The notes below the pieces were generated by a model that worked only from the letters and a program-made list of their open reading frames with translations, had not been told where the DNA came from and did no database searches. The position numbers and the translations under genes were made by a program. A stretch of 64,000 nt of DNA from Odobenus rosmarus divergens (Eukaryota > Chordata > Mammalia > Carnivora > Odobenidae), in contig NW_004452108.1 in NCBI RefSeq assembly GCF_000321225.1, forward strand, positions 26,408 through 90,407, read 5' to 3'. Shown in pieces: positions 23,031-35,699 of this stretch (position 1 is the first letter of the stretch; each line of letters begins with the position of its first letter).

Positions 23031-24819
23031 TGAGATTCATAGAAAAAGATTCTAATGGCTAATAAACATATGAAAGTTGCATTGCTTGAGTAAATTTTAA
23101 TACAAATTATGATGTGCAGGAAGAAACCAAGATAAGAATTGATTACCATTGAGACAAAGAAGCATGCACTGATGTGAAGAAAATTGGTGTCTTCATTATT
23201 AAGCCTTCCCATTCAGAGACATGATTTATTTTTCCATTTATTCAGGTCTTGTTGTATCCTTCAGTGCATATGATTGCTTCATTTATATAGATGTTAAATA
23301 TATGCATATTTTTTTAATTTGGTTTTTTTTTTTCAATTCTCTTTCAGGGTTTTCTCATTTCCAGGTCATTCCCCTCTTCCTGAGTCTTTTGTTGCCCTCG
23401 TAATAACACATTCTGTTATTATGTCACATTAAATAAGAAATAAACAAGAACTCTAGCAAAGTTTCAAACGATATTCTCTGAGGACAGTTGGGGAAGATTA
23501 AAATCCTACAGAAGGATTGTTGAGATTGGTCTTTGAAGAGTGGGACAGTTTTTGACACATGGCGGCATATAAAAAAGTGGAGATGAGAAAGGAGATCATG
23601 GTGATTGATGCATGAAGGGATTAGGATAGGTCCTAGCGCAGAAGTCACTGAGACCTGGGCCGCAGAGCACAGAGGTGCCCTCACCCCAGTGAGGGAACAT
23701 TCCAGAATGGACCAGAGCTTTGGGTACTTTCAGCACACACTACCTCTCTCTTTCTTTTCAATTCCCTGTACCCTAAGCCCAGAGCCCTTGAGTTTCTCCT
23801 TTTTCCACACATTCCTCCTTCCCCCAGGCTGACATTTCAGAACTCTAGGCCTCTTGACGGGAATAAAAGCCTTGAATGAAATAACCCTATGCAGGAAGAC
23901 CCACTGCTGCCTCATTTCTCTCTTTGGGTCCCACTGACTTTACCTAGATGAGTGTGGGCTGTACCTTTAACCTTTGCTCTCCTGGACTTGGACAGCTCTT
24001 GTCACTGCACTTTGGTAACTAAATTCTAACTCTGTTTCTTCCAGTTCACTCTGACCACTTGATATGGCTTTGGGCTCTACCAACTAACTCTCCAACCTGT
24101 CCATGGTTTTCCTGGCTGTCACATCTCGTACTGATTGAGAGATCTCGTCCAGGTCTTCCCACCTGTGAAGACAGATGAAGCCTCTACAGATGCATATTCA
24201 ATACTGTTGTCTTCCAGAAACAGAGATCGGACCTTCACATCCATGTGCATCAATTCCATTTAAACCTGTCATTAACACCATGAAACCAAACTTTCTCAGA
24301 ACTTTGCAGCATTAAATGTGACCTGATGGGTGCTTCCTGTGCTTCTTTTCCTTTGCCTCATGGAGAAGGGTCCTTAACAAATTGAGAACTTGAAGAAGGC
24401 CCAGCAATTCATGTCTGTGGACACTTAATGGAATAATTCCAACAGCTCAACCAGAAGCAAAGTCCAGTAAGAGACCCCCTATAAGGAAAACCGCCTTTAA
24501 GTAAGGAGACTCATCTTGAATTCACCCCACTTTGCGGACTCTCAAGATAGGTTGTGACTAGCACAAGAGAATGAGAACAGCTGTTCCAGGAACCGTGCAA
24601 TCAAGGGCTCCCTCAGCAGAAGGTAGGCAATCTCTGAGAAACAAGGAGATACCTCTCTCAGCTTCTATTTTGATTTTTCATGTGTCTATCTGGAAAACGG
24701 AGTTTGGAAAGTTAAAAGCAGCTTTCCTAAACTCCTTAGCAGCTCAGATTCTGGGCGATTTAGTTTCTGCCAACTGGATGAGCTTTCTCAACATTTTGAT
24801 TCAGAATAGAATTAAGTAA
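23031..24819. other. No recognised gene or repeat
   Basis: AT-rich to 23460, then unique mixed sequence. Short frames only, the longest 86 codons. No landmarks I can name. Confidence 0.45.
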
Positions 24820-27300
24820 ATTCTGCAAATGGACTAAATATACCAATTAAAAGACAGGGATTAGCACATTTGAAAACATAACCCAGGGCGCCTGGCTGGC
24901 TCAGTCCAAAGAGCATGTGACTCTTGATCTCGGGCTTGTGAGTTTGAGGCCCATGTTGGGTATAGAGATTACTAAAAAAAATTAAAATAAGTAAAAACAT
25001 GACCCAAATATATGTTATCTCCAAGAAATTCACTTCAAGTATAATGAGATAGTCAGATTGAAAGTAAAAGAATAGAAAAAGGTATATAATGCAAACATTA
25101 ATCAAAGAAAGTAGGAATAATGATTAATATCAAATAAAGTAGATTTCAGAGCAAAAAGTATTACCAGAAACAGAGCTCTTATTACTAATAAGAGTCAATC
25201 TACTGTGAAGACTTAGTAATGTTAAATGTGTATGCATCAAACCACAGAGCTGCAAAGTATGTAAAGCAAAAAGTGACAGAACTGAAATGAGAAGTAGAAA
25301 AGTAGCAATTATCGTTGGAAACATCAAAATCCCTCTTAACAATTGATAAAATAAGCACAAAATGGGCAAGAATGCCATCGGACAACAGGAACTTATCAAC
25401 ATTCATAGAGCACTCCACTCAACATCATACGCATTCTTTTCACGTGCCCACAAAAATATATGCCAAGGTAGACCCTATCTTAGGCTCTAAGACTAGCCTC
25501 AACAAATCTAAAAGAATTGAAATCACAGAGAGTGTATTCTCTGACTGCAATAAAATCAAACTAGAAATCAATAACAGATGGATAACAGGAAAATCTCCAA
25601 ACATTTGGAAACTAAATAGCATACTTCTAAATAATGCAAGAGTCAAAGAGGACATCTCAGTGGAAATCAAAACTACACTGAATTAAATTAAAATGAAAAT
25701 ATAACATCAAAATTGTGTGACACAGCAAAAAGCAGTACTGAGAGGGAAACCTATAGCATTAAATGCACACATTAGAAGAGGGAAAGTCTCGGTAATTTAA
25801 ACAGCCCCCCACAAAAGAATCTGGAAAAAGGAGAGAAAAAATAAATCCAATGCAATTCCTGGAAATAATAAAGAGAAGAGCAGAAGTCAGTGAATCTGAA
25901 AACAGAAAATAAATGGGGAAATCACGGAGACAAAGAGCTTTGGAAAGTGTGATGAAACTGACAAACCTCTAGCAAGATGGACAGCTAAACACATGTAAAT
26001 TCAAAAACTTAGATTAAATGGACCTATCCCTTGAAAAGGACAAATTACCACAGTTTATCCAATATAAATAAATAGTTTGAATAGCCTATAACTGTTAAGA
26101 AAATTGAATTTGTAATTCATAAACCCCCAGATAGAAACCTTCAGGCTCAAAGGGTTTCACTGCAGAATTCTACCAAATGTTTAAATTCTATACATCTTTA
26201 CCAGAAAGTAGAAGAGGAGGAAACACTTCATTGAAATTAAAAACTTCTATTAATAGAATGATAAGACAAGCTACAGAAATGCAGAAAATATTCGCAAATT
26301 ATATATTCAGTGCAGGACTAACATCTAGAATATATAAAGAAGCCTCAAAACTCAATAGTCAGAACAAAAATAATAATTGAATTAAGAAGTGCCCAAAAGA
26401 CACAAAGAGGAGTTTTAACAAAGAAGATATAAAGATGGCAAACAAACACCTAAAATGATACTCAGCATATTTAGCCTTTAAGCAAATGCCAACTAAAACC
26501 ACCATGAGATATCACTATACACCCATCAGAATGGATAAAACAAAAAATGGTAACACCCTCAAATGCTAGCATGGATGTGGAAGAACTGGATCACTCACCC
26601 TGCTGATGGGAATGTAAAATGACAGAGCCTCTCTGGAAAACAATTTGGCGATTTCTCAAAAAACTAAACATGCAAGCACCACAGGACCCAGGAATTACGG
26701 GTCTGAAACCCGGAGTTGAATTAATTAATTAAGGGCTGAAGTATGAAGCCAGGAAGCCTCATGTTCACATAAAAACTTGTTCACAAATATTTGCAGCAGC
26801 TTCGCTTGTAACAATTAAAAACTAGAAACCCAGATGTTCTTCAACAGGTTGGATAAGGGAAGTATATCCATACCTTGGACTACTACTCATCAATAACAAG
26901 AAACTACTGATACAGGCAACAACCTGAATGAAGCTCCAGAACATTATTCTGAGTGAAAATGCCTATCCCAAAAGACAACACAATTTATGTTCCATTTATG
27001 TAACATTATGGACATGGAGAATAGAATAGTGGTTCTCAGGGGTTACGGAGGGGTGGGAGAAGGAGGGTTGTGGGCATGACTACTGAAGGACGACATGAGG
27101 GATCCTGGTAGGGATGGACATGCTCAGTGTCCTGACTGTATCGCTGTCAATATCTTGATTGTGATATTGTACTGGAGTTTCTGTACCACAATTTGTTTAG
27201 CTATTGGAGGAAACTAAGCAAAGTGTACATGGTATATTATTCCTTACAACTTCATGTGAACCTATAATTATTTCAAAATAAAGTTTCTTTTTTAAAAAAA
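24820..27300 (+). mobile_element. Old LINE-1 (L1M type), plus strand, 5'-truncated and internally deleted
   Basis: ORF2 and 3' UTR of an ancient L1. Endonuclease-side ORF2 survives in pieces, including 25315-25686, where 'SPNIWKLNSILLNNARVKED' is readable near its end. The reverse-transcriptase middle is missing: around 26230 the sequence jumps to the C-terminal part, which resumes with 'aaccaccatgagatatcact'. The 3' UTR runs through 'tcttgattgtgatattgtac' to 'tttcaaaataaagtttcttt' and an A-run at about 27293-27301. Many stops and frameshifts; dead. A short SINE is inserted at 24886. Confidence 0.9.
24873..25006 (+). mobile_element. Short-form carnivore SINE nested in L1
   Basis: About 108 bases: head 'gggcgcctggctggctcagt', body 'gactcttgatctcgggcttg', 'cccatgttgggtatagagat', A-rich tail. 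It lacks the long CT tract of the other copies, so it is a different subfamily. The duplication aaaacat(a/g)accca lies at 24873-24885 and 24994-25006, inside L1 ORF2. Confidence 0.93.
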
Positions 27301-28954
27301 ATGGGGAAAAATAATCCTGTAGGCAAATGGAAACAGAAAAAATAAGAATTAATGAATACATGAAAACTCCATCAATTCTTTCGACTACAATTTGTCTTTC
27401 ATGAACTCCTCAGAGTCTATCCTGCATAGAAACTTCTAACTCTAACTAAACATCTATGCCTTTTCCTAAGGATGGGATCAAGGTGGGGTTATCATCATCT
27501 AACTCAATAAACTGCACATGTCATCCAATTTCCCTCTTTCTTTACCAAGGTTCACATAATTTGTTACCTAAAAAATCCTTTGCCAGTTTAAGGCCTGAAG
27601 CAAAGAGGCTTCAGACATAATTATTTCATTATTAATCACTGAAGTAATCTAATTAAACCCCACAAAAACTCAATTAGAAACAAGATTGATTGTTTAGAAA
27701 ATGTTTGTTGAAAACCTCTACCAGAATATTATTGTCAAAGTGAAATGGAGAAGGAGAAGTCTCTCCATAACTCGGTTTCCAAACCTAAACTTAATAATAG
27801 CCCCTTTGCTTTCACTATGTCTAAATACCTTGATTCGGGTCTTAGACAAACTGTATGTGTGCCCACGTGGCACAACAAACAGGAAAATGAGCCTCCTCCA
27901 CCTCTCTGTGCTAATGACAAGATTTACTACTGGGAGCCAAGAATGAGCTTCAGAAACAGCTGACCCTGTGGGCTAATTATGCTTAGAAAGAAAAGTAAAA
28001 CGTTAACTTGGTTGAAGGGTCACTGTTGCTCTTGGCATGCATTCCACACCATTCTGTTCAATGAATCAGTGGACTCCATTACATCTATTAGGGTGCATTT
28101 TGTAGTTCATATATCCTGTCCATCTCAGGCAGAGACAAAATCAGAAATACTACTAAGGCTAACCAGCTAACAAAACCAATGCTTAAAATTCCAGGTTGAT
28201 ATCATACCTTCTCTGCTTTGTGGATCTAAAGCCTTGATCCCCTACCAAGTGTTTTTCCAGCCACTTGAGTTAACTTCAAAGTTCTTTCTCCAAGAACCAT
28301 CTTTAATCCCCCAATGTCCCCCTGCTGGCCTGCTTTCATGCAGAGGTGGAACAGCTCTCCATTTGGATTCACAATTTTCACAATTTCCATAACTGAAAAT
28401 GAGACCATCAAGTTTCACAATTTCCATAACTGAAAATGAGACCCAGCTGAGCTCACTGTGTTCTGAGTCGATGAAAACTAGGCATAGCAGGTACCAGAAT
28501 GCCATCACCACCAGGTGATAAGTTGTTGCCCTAAGTCTCAGCATCATACACTCCCCCTGGTCCCCCACCCAGCCACTGCCTTGTCCCCAGTTACCACTGA
28601 ATATGTCCAATCTCTAAGGCTGGGTTTCTGCTCTGTCTCTAATTTTGTATTCTAGGTCCCATTTGGCAGTGACCCAAGTTTTTCTGGCCATCCAGGCCTC
28701 CCTTTCTTCAAGGCTGAAACCTGACTCTTACCACCCAGCTACTGACATCTCAAGATGTTATCACTCACCTGACTTTGAGTTTTGCCAGCTTTCAGAGATC
28801 CAAGCTCATGTTTCCAGAATGCTACGAAACAGAAATTCTTGTTGATTTTTCTGACTCACATAACCAGATCCACCCCAAAAAGAAAGAATATTCCTGATTC
28901 TTGGACAAGCCTCATCTTGGACAACCCTGGGCAACTGGGATACTCAATTCAATT
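27301..28954. other. No recognised gene; contains one 31-bp duplication
   Basis: Unique sequence. A 72-codon plus frame at 27745-27963 has a protein-like composition (ends WEPRMSFRNS) but no family I recognise and no splice or start support. The duplication at 28376-28443 is listed separately. Confidence 0.4.
28376..28443. repeat. 31-bp duplication with 6-bp spacer
   Basis: Copies at 28376-28406 and 28413-28443 contain 'aatttccataactgaaaatg' and are identical as far as I can read, a period of 37 bases. Perfect identity points to a recent event. Confidence 0.93.
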
Positions 28955-29110
28955 TAATTCAATAAAAATGTCTTGAGTTCTTGGATGTGTCTGGCACTTT
29001 TCCAGCTGTTGGAATTATGAAGATTAATAGGACACAGCTCCTGCCCTCCCAAAGCTTGCTGCTAATTGGGAAAACATACATGCAAACACAGATCTTCAAT
29101 CTAATATGGT
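28955..29110 (-). mobile_element. LINE-2 3' end, minus strand
   Basis: Reverse L2 terminus: 'ttcaataaaaatgtcttgag', 'tgtctggcacttttccagct', then 'cagctcctgccctcccaaag'. A further weak L2-like piece, 'gtaaactgagtcttgaagag', lies near 29840 and may belong to the same element. Confidence 0.65.
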
Positions 29111-30179
29111 AAACGATTTAATGAGATATGAATCTGTGGCTCATTGAGAATAGTGCATGCTTCCTGCCAGAGGAAGAGGAGGAGGGAAGGTGAGCACAGA
29201 GAAGGGATGTAGTAAGGGCAAAAAACGGACAAAGACATCCCCCAAGCCTAGAAAGGGCACATCAGGTGGGATTTTATAAGGAGCAGACCGCACTAGCCCA
29301 CCTGGAGCACTCTAGGGAGATGCGAGGATCTTAGAGGGGAGAGCCTGTATGGTAGCTTTGGGAAGACTGGTCGCGTACCCTGACAGTTCTCAGCCTCAGC
29401 AAAAAGCTGCACACCCAAGCCTGGGATGGAAACCTAGTCCCGTCCACCCACAGAGAGTCAGGCGAGAGCTCATGGGGACTTGGACAAGGAATGAATGGAA
29501 TCAAAGGTGACCAGTACAGATGATGAATAAGAGTTCTCTCAGATGCCCTGTTGGAAGTAAGATCCCCAGGCCTTCATAGAATTTTGGGGTGGGTGGAAAA
29601 AACCTCAGTTGTGGAGATAATGGATTTTTTTCTGCCAGCCCTAGCACAAGTGTGGCTCAAAGCCGATTATAATTAATTTTATAAAAATTAAACACTGTGA
29701 CCACGTGCACGTGTGTGTATGTGTAAAACAAAATGTGTGTGTGCTTCCAATGATAAGCACAAAGCTCAGAATAAATATAGAGGAGGGAACCTGACATATA
29801 TGTGGAGTCCAGTGAAATCGTCATGGAGAAGCTGATGGGTAAACTGAGTCTTGAAGAGTAAGTTGATGGTTATCAGGTAAAGAGGGAGCATAAAAGGGAT
29901 CCAAGCGAGGTGAACCCCATGGGAAGTGGTGGTTGGAGTGATAGAGGGGCAGCAGCAGATTTGCCTCTAGGTTCAGGCCCACAGTCTTCTTAGGTTTTGC
30001 CTGCTACTGTTCTCTGGTTTCTGTTTGTAAACAGCCCCTGGTAACTTGCATAGGTTTGTGGGGCCCACCCTGGCCCTCTGTCTCCTCTTTAGGAACTACT
30101 CCAGAACCACAACCAAAAGAGTGTCTCATTTACTTTGTCATTAATTGGGCATTCTTAATCTTTCATCATAGCTAGGATG
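29111..30179. other. Mostly unrecognised; weak L2 piece near 29815-29925
   Basis: Includes short TG-rich runs at 29708-29746. No frame of note. The L2-like piece is described with the preceding element. Confidence 0.4.
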
Positions 30180-30365
30180 ATAGAACATTCAAGCTGAAAG
30201 TGGTTTAGCAATAACTTAGTCCAAAATTATCCTTGTGCAGATGGGGGAATTGAAGGTCAGAGAAGGGATATGACCTGTCATCTGTCATGCATTTTGATGG
30301 GGTAGAGTGAAATCTGGATCCAGGACCCCTAATGGCTAATCCTGTATTCACGGTTTAGCAGCTCT
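30180..30365 (-). mobile_element. MIR/MIR3-like SINE, minus strand
   Basis: 'gaacattcaagctgaaagtg', 'gtgcagatgggggaattgaa' and 'ggtcagagaagggatatgac' follow a reverse MIR-type core. Diverged; family placement is approximate. Confidence 0.5.
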
Positions 30366-31544
30366 TCTGTGTAACTTGTTTACCTTGTTCCATGTGAATG
30401 GGTCCCCAGGTGCCCCTCAGAGTTGTGTGGTGCTAGACTGCACAAAGGGCTACAGACACTGGCCCTGGGCTGACAGTGGCTTCGGTCAGGTGTCCGTGCC
30501 TGCCATACTGGGAGTTTACGAGGATATGAAGAAATGGCTGAAAATGGCACTAGACCTCTCCCACCTCAGGGGGATGACAGTGCCCAGGGTCAGGGGAAGA
30601 AACCGGTGTCTTCCTCAGCAACAGAAATGAGCTCAGCAGGGACAGGAATCCGAGCTGACCCTGCTGTTTCCCTTCTAGTTCTAACTACCACCTCCCATTC
30701 CCACTCCACCCGCCCTCCACCCTCCAGTTCTCTGCTACTGCCATCTGGAGGCCACGGGGCAGCAAAAGCCTAAGAAGGAGACTTCCTAAGACAGAAGCCA
30801 GGGACAGAATGTGGTTCTTGTCACCCAAGCAGCATGGGCTGAGTGAGGCCCTTTAACTGACCCTGTCCGGGCATGGCAGGCAGCCACCAACAGCCGGACA
30901 CCAGAATCCTTCCCCAGGTGGCATCCATCACAACTGTGCAATGGTTGACTGAAACCCATCTTTAGAAATGCACTTTTCCTAAGAAGGGGGAACTTAAGAG
31001 GCTCAGGCCACTGGAAAGTAATGAAACTTTCCTGATGGAGAAGCTGATAAAAAGGAGAAGAGAGACACATGAACAACATGGAGTGTCCAGTCCCAGAGCC
31101 CAGGCCAGGCAAGAGCTCTCAGCCAAAGACGACTGCTGGCTGAGCTGGAGACACCAGCTGGGGTAAAACTGGGGGAGATACCTTGCATTTGGGCTACAGC
31201 CCCTCTGGGGAGTCTTCAAAGAAAAGTAGTAAGTGGGTTAGTCGGCCCTTAGCCAACTGGAGATTTCCAGAAATGGGCCTTTCAGATATTCCCCAGTTCA
31301 GATCTTTATGCACTGAACTAGCTTTATACAAAAATTACCCAAAAAAGGAGATTCCAGACTATGCTGCCATCTCTAGACAGTAAGGATCTCCTGTTCCATC
31401 TAGTGTGCAGATTCAGTTGGGATGGAGAGTGAAATTTGGGATGCAGGACTGGCAGAGTAGGGCTGTGTGGGGAAGGCCGGCCCTCACAGTGCTGTTACAC
31501 AATGTGTCACACCATGGCCTCTTTAGAGGTGGACAGTGGGGTCC
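30366..31544. other. No recognised gene or repeat
   Basis: GC-moderate unique DNA. Overlapping frames of up to 108 codons on both strands, without known motifs. Confidence 0.45.
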
Positions 31545-32240
31545 AGAAATCCACAAATTCTTTGACACTCCTCCTATCAAAAAGTAGAATTGGGGCACAT
31601 GGGTGGCTCAGTTGGTTGAGTGTATAACTCTTGGTGTCTGCTCAAGTCATGATGTCAGGGTTGTGGGATCGAGCCCCCTGTGGGGATCAATGCGGGTGTG
31701 AGGCCTGCTTAAGATTCTCTCTCTCTCCCTCACCCACTGCCCCTCCCTGCCCACTTCTCCCTCTCTCCTCTTAAAAAAAAAAAAAAAAAGTGGACTCTAT
31801 TCTCCGTCCCTGGAGTACAGGCCAGTCTTTGTGACTTGCTCCCAACAAATAGAATACACCAGAAGTAACTTGCAAGGGTAAATTGTAAAAGGTCATGATG
31901 TATCTTCCATTCTCTATCTCTGTCTCTGTTTCTCTGTGTGTGTGTGTCTCTCCCTCTCTATCTGCCTCTCCCTTTCTTGCTCTCCATCAGGATGCTGGCA
32001 CTTGGCCCCCAGCCACCACCAGGCAGCCACATGGCAAAGCCACATGTGGGTGTGAGGGAGGGAACTTCCTGACAACTGCGGCCCCAGGCTGTCGAGCCGC
32101 CCCAGATGGTGTTAAGTGGAACAGAGATGAGCTGAACTCACTAAGTCAGGCCCAAATTGCCGATTCATGAGCAAATTAAATGTTGTTGTTGGTTTAAGCT
32201 ACTAAATATTGAAGTGCTTTATCACACATTAACAGATCTG
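31545..32240 (+). mobile_element. MaLR solo LTR (MLT1-like), plus strand, split by SINEC
   Basis: The left part contains 'attctttgacactcctccta'. After the SINE come 'tggactctattctccgtccc', 'tttgtgacttgctcccaaca', 'gccgattcatgagcaaatta' and 'ttggtttaagctactaaata'. These are in the order seen in MLT1-type LTRs. An internal TG/CT-rich stretch lies at 31915-31990. No internal retroviral-like region is attached. Confidence 0.72.
31581..31796 (+). mobile_element. SINEC, plus strand, nested in MaLR LTR
   Basis: Head 'ggcacatgggtggctcagtt', CT tract, A17 tail. The flanks aaaagtagaat (about 31580-31590) and aaaagtggact (about 31786-31796) agree at 9 of 11 bases, an eroded target duplication. Element about 31592-31786. 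Confidence 0.9.
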
Positions 32241-32269
32241 CAGACCAGAAAGCTTCTCATTCAGACTTC

Positions 32270-32400
32270 TTGCTTTTGTAGTATTTGGAAACTGAGGCCC
32301 TGGTGAGGCAATGCTTGGCCATTAGGGTAGAGCTGCTGCTCAGACTCTGGCCTTTGGCCTCTGGGGCCACTGCCACGTCCTCTGCCCCACATGAGGATAC
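32270..32400 (-). mobile_element. MIR-like remnant, minus strand (tentative)
   Basis: 'agtatttggaaactgaggcc' and 'tgaggcaatgcttggccatt' resemble the reverse MIR core. Short match only. Confidence 0.42.
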
Positions 32401-35212
32401 ATAGTCTGTGTTGACCAGCCAGGAACTCCCAGGAGGAGCGGGAGATGGAGAAGAGGAAGCATCTGGTTCCCACCAAGCAGCCTTACCTAAACAATCGGTA
32501 TCTTCTCGTACTGATAACAGACAGTGGGCTGAGCACCCGGGCTCCTAGGAATAGGATCTCCTTGCATGCCACCTAGCCCTGTTTGTATAAAGACCCCCGG
32601 GGTGCCTAGCAGGGGCGAGGGAAACAATGCTGGTGCCTTTACCAGGTCTCTGAACCCTGGGAGGCAACCCCACACAGATATGGGGAAGGTAAAGCCGTTC
32701 CTAGCCCTGGAGTGGCAGCCTGGAGGCTCAGAGGGCCTTCTCTGAGGTGGAGGGAGCCAAGGGGCAGGAGTTTTGCCCAGCTGAAGCCCAGAGCCAGAAA
32801 TGAATAGGGAAGAAAGAGCAGCAAGTCTCATGCATGTGCTCGCGGGCCAGGTGTGAGAGCGGCATCCAGTTCCCCACAAAGAAAGAATGAGCCATCTTAC
32901 AGCTAATTATCTGAAGAAAATAGTACTGTGCCCCTTGGTGGATGCAGATGGAATTCACTGGCTTTGAGGAAGAGGGTGAAGTCAAGGGGGTGGCAGTATC
33001 AGAAAGCAAAGAAGTGGGACCCCTAAGAACCAGAGAAGGGCCCCAGACCAGGTGACGGCTCTCATTTTTGATGCATGTGCTTTAATGTATATCTGGCAGT
33101 CGATCCATCAGCAAAAATATGAGAAATGATGACTGTGAGCCCAGGATATCCCTGGGTACTCTAGGGCAGCCAAAGGAATGGGCAAGGCCCTATTGTCATG
33201 ATCTGCAACCCTGCCCTTGCAGGACTCCCCGAAGGAAACCTAAAGGAAAAGGCAGTGTAGGGATGGCATGGTACCCACACAGGGCAGGGTTATGGGGTCA
33301 GAGCTCACAGAGGGACCTGAATTTCGCAGAGGTGGAGAGAAGGACAAGGGCCGGTGGATGAAGGCCCAAAGGAGCCCAGAGAGAAGTTACGGAGCACCCT
33401 GTGAGTGTGTGGCTGGAACCTGCACTGGGCCCACTACTCCCCCACAGAGCCAGCACTCTTCACCCAAGGAGACTCCTAGACCTGATCCCCGCCTCTGCAG
33501 CCCACATGCTCTCTGTCCATCCTGCGACCCCACCTGCTCTCACCTGCCTCTCCCTCACCCTTGCTTGTTGCTAAAACTCTGGGTCTGTTCTCCACTCTGC
33601 GCTGGACTTCATCCCATCCCTTTGCAGCTGCGCTGCTTGTTCAGGTCTGGCATGAAAAGGCTCAGAGACCCAGAAGGGGGGCTCCCAGCCTGATGAAGTA
33701 AGACACACCCACAGCCCAACTGCAAGTAGGGCTCCACATCATCAGGCCATTAACTAAGGCCACAGGGGAATGCTGTTTGAGCCCAGCAAAGGAAGAGATC
33801 AGTTCTTAGGAGGCTCCGGGAAGACTTCCTGTAGGAAGGAGCATGTGACACATCCCCTGAGAAAACTGTACAATCTAAAGGTGGAAACATGAGAAGAGGG
33901 TAGAAATCTAGGCCAAGAGAACAGTCTTAAACCAGGTTCAGCGATGAGACACACTGTAAAAAGCAGAGAAGACTCTGCTTCCTCGTGGGTAGGAAGAGAG
34001 GACCCATGCGGTCATGATGCCCCGCACCGTGGGCTGAGATGGATCGTCGGGGCCTGGAGAAGGGGTCATCCAGAGCAGGGAGAATGTAGCTGGGCCCAGC
34101 CTGGTACGCACACAAAGCAAGGGTGGGAAAGCCCATCAGTGTCCCTCAGGAGGGTACTTTGAGGACCAGGCCCCCGGGGCAGGGCTGAAATGGCAGGGGA
34201 AGTTCCGGGAGAGCATTTCCCGGGGCCCTGCCTCCCACCGATGCCGTGATGGCCATGGTTTACAGTGCAGACCCCCTGCTCCTGCGTGTCCACACATGGT
34301 TATTAAGCACATGTTCCACCCCACTGCCCCAACCCCGCACCCCATGTCAGCACCTCCCCCAGAGCCAGGGGCTGGGATGGGGCTGGGACCCTCCAACTAA
34401 CCACGGCTCCTCATGACAGCTCATGGACGCTGGGCACGTGGGCTTCAGTCACCCAGCCCTTTCGCTGGAGCTCAGGAAGAGGGTGGACACGGGGGCAGGA
34501 GGGCCTCCTGGTAGATTCCGCCTTGGCAGCACAAAAGTCTAAAGGACTTCTGTCAGAAGAGGGACCGGGATGAAGTAGTGTATACTTCCCCAGTGCCTTC
34601 CTCAGCTCGGGCTTCCAATTCATAGCACTGAGCAGGCTCACTGGCTCCGCATGACTCCAGTAGGACCCTGAAACCAGAAACACTGAGGATCAGTGTGGTC
34701 TCTGAGAATTAGGTTTTCTTCACAGGGAGCAGAGACTATCCCAACCACAGGGAGTGGGGGTCCCCGTGGGTCTCCAGGGGGCAAGCATCCCTAATGCCTC
34801 CAGGTAATAAGAAAGTGCTCAGTAACCAAAGGGGGAGTGGGGCTCTCATGGAAGGGGGTGGGCAAGAGCTGGCCTTGGCCAACACAAGCTCCTGCTCTAG
34901 GCTTTTCTAAGGGCTCATCCCCCTGCCCAACGGGAGGAGACTTGAGGGACCCCAGGTTTCCTCAGGTGTGCACTGTGGCCTGGGGCTCTAGACTCCCCAG
35001 CGCGGCCCCCCAGCTCTCCTCGACAGGTACACTGGCTCTGGGAGTTTGCAGGCAGCTTAGAGCAGGGCACGGAGAGCAAACCCTCTTTCCAGCATGTTGA
35101 GCTTTGCACTGGGTTAGCCTATCTGGGTGGCCAGCTGGTTGGCTTTACATGGCTGCCATGACTTGAGGCAACCTCCCTCATCCAGCTCAAACACCCAGTT
35201 CTTCATGAATCT
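32401..35212. other. No recognised gene; possible L2 trace near 33815-33940
   Basis: GC-rich unique DNA with many overlapping frames (up to 141 codons, 33268-33693) on both strands and no recognisable domain. 'gggaagacttcctgtaggaa' near 33819 resembles reverse L2. Confidence 0.45.
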
Positions 35213-35241
35213 TCATGTTTGTTTGTTTGTTTGTTTGTTTT
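35213..35241. repeat. (GTTT)n microsatellite
   Basis: About seven tetranucleotide units, pure, ending in a T-run. Confidence 0.9.
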
Positions 35242-35699
35242 TAAACTCCTGCTTTATCCCCTATCACATGAGCTTAAACTCCATGGCATTACAATGAAAG
35301 GTAGGGAGTGTGGGGGGTGGAGAGGTCTGAACTGAGTATCTCCTGTGTGGCCCCAGTCATTCATTCAGACATTTGCTCTCCAGTCTCCTGGAATCTCACA
35401 GCCCACGGAAGTGTTTCTACAGAGAAGGAAATCAAGTCCAGAAAAGAGGAAATTTCAGTCCCATACCAAAGTGAATGACTTAGCCATTCAAACCGTATGA
35501 CTCCAAATTATATTTTTTTTCAGGATTAGTGTAGCCCACCTGGAGCATAAAAGAATAAAGGTGGTACCTTTTAAAAATTCTCTTTCTCTCACTCTCTCTC
35601 TGTCTTTGATTCCAAAAGCTGTAACCAAAAGCACAGCACTCTTCTTCAGGATCTATCATCCTACAAATGATGTAGGATGTAGATCCTACAAAAAAGGTC
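35242..35699. other. Unique DNA with a small inverted repeat
   Basis: At 35658-35689, ATCCTAC, GTAGGAT and ATCCTAC occur in close succession, giving a 7-base stem with a 7-base loop. A CT-rich run lies at 35579-35602. No gene seen. Confidence 0.45.

Noticed and set aside
25315..25686. 123-codon plus frame
   Set aside because: It is a surviving fragment of LINE-1 ORF2, not a host gene.
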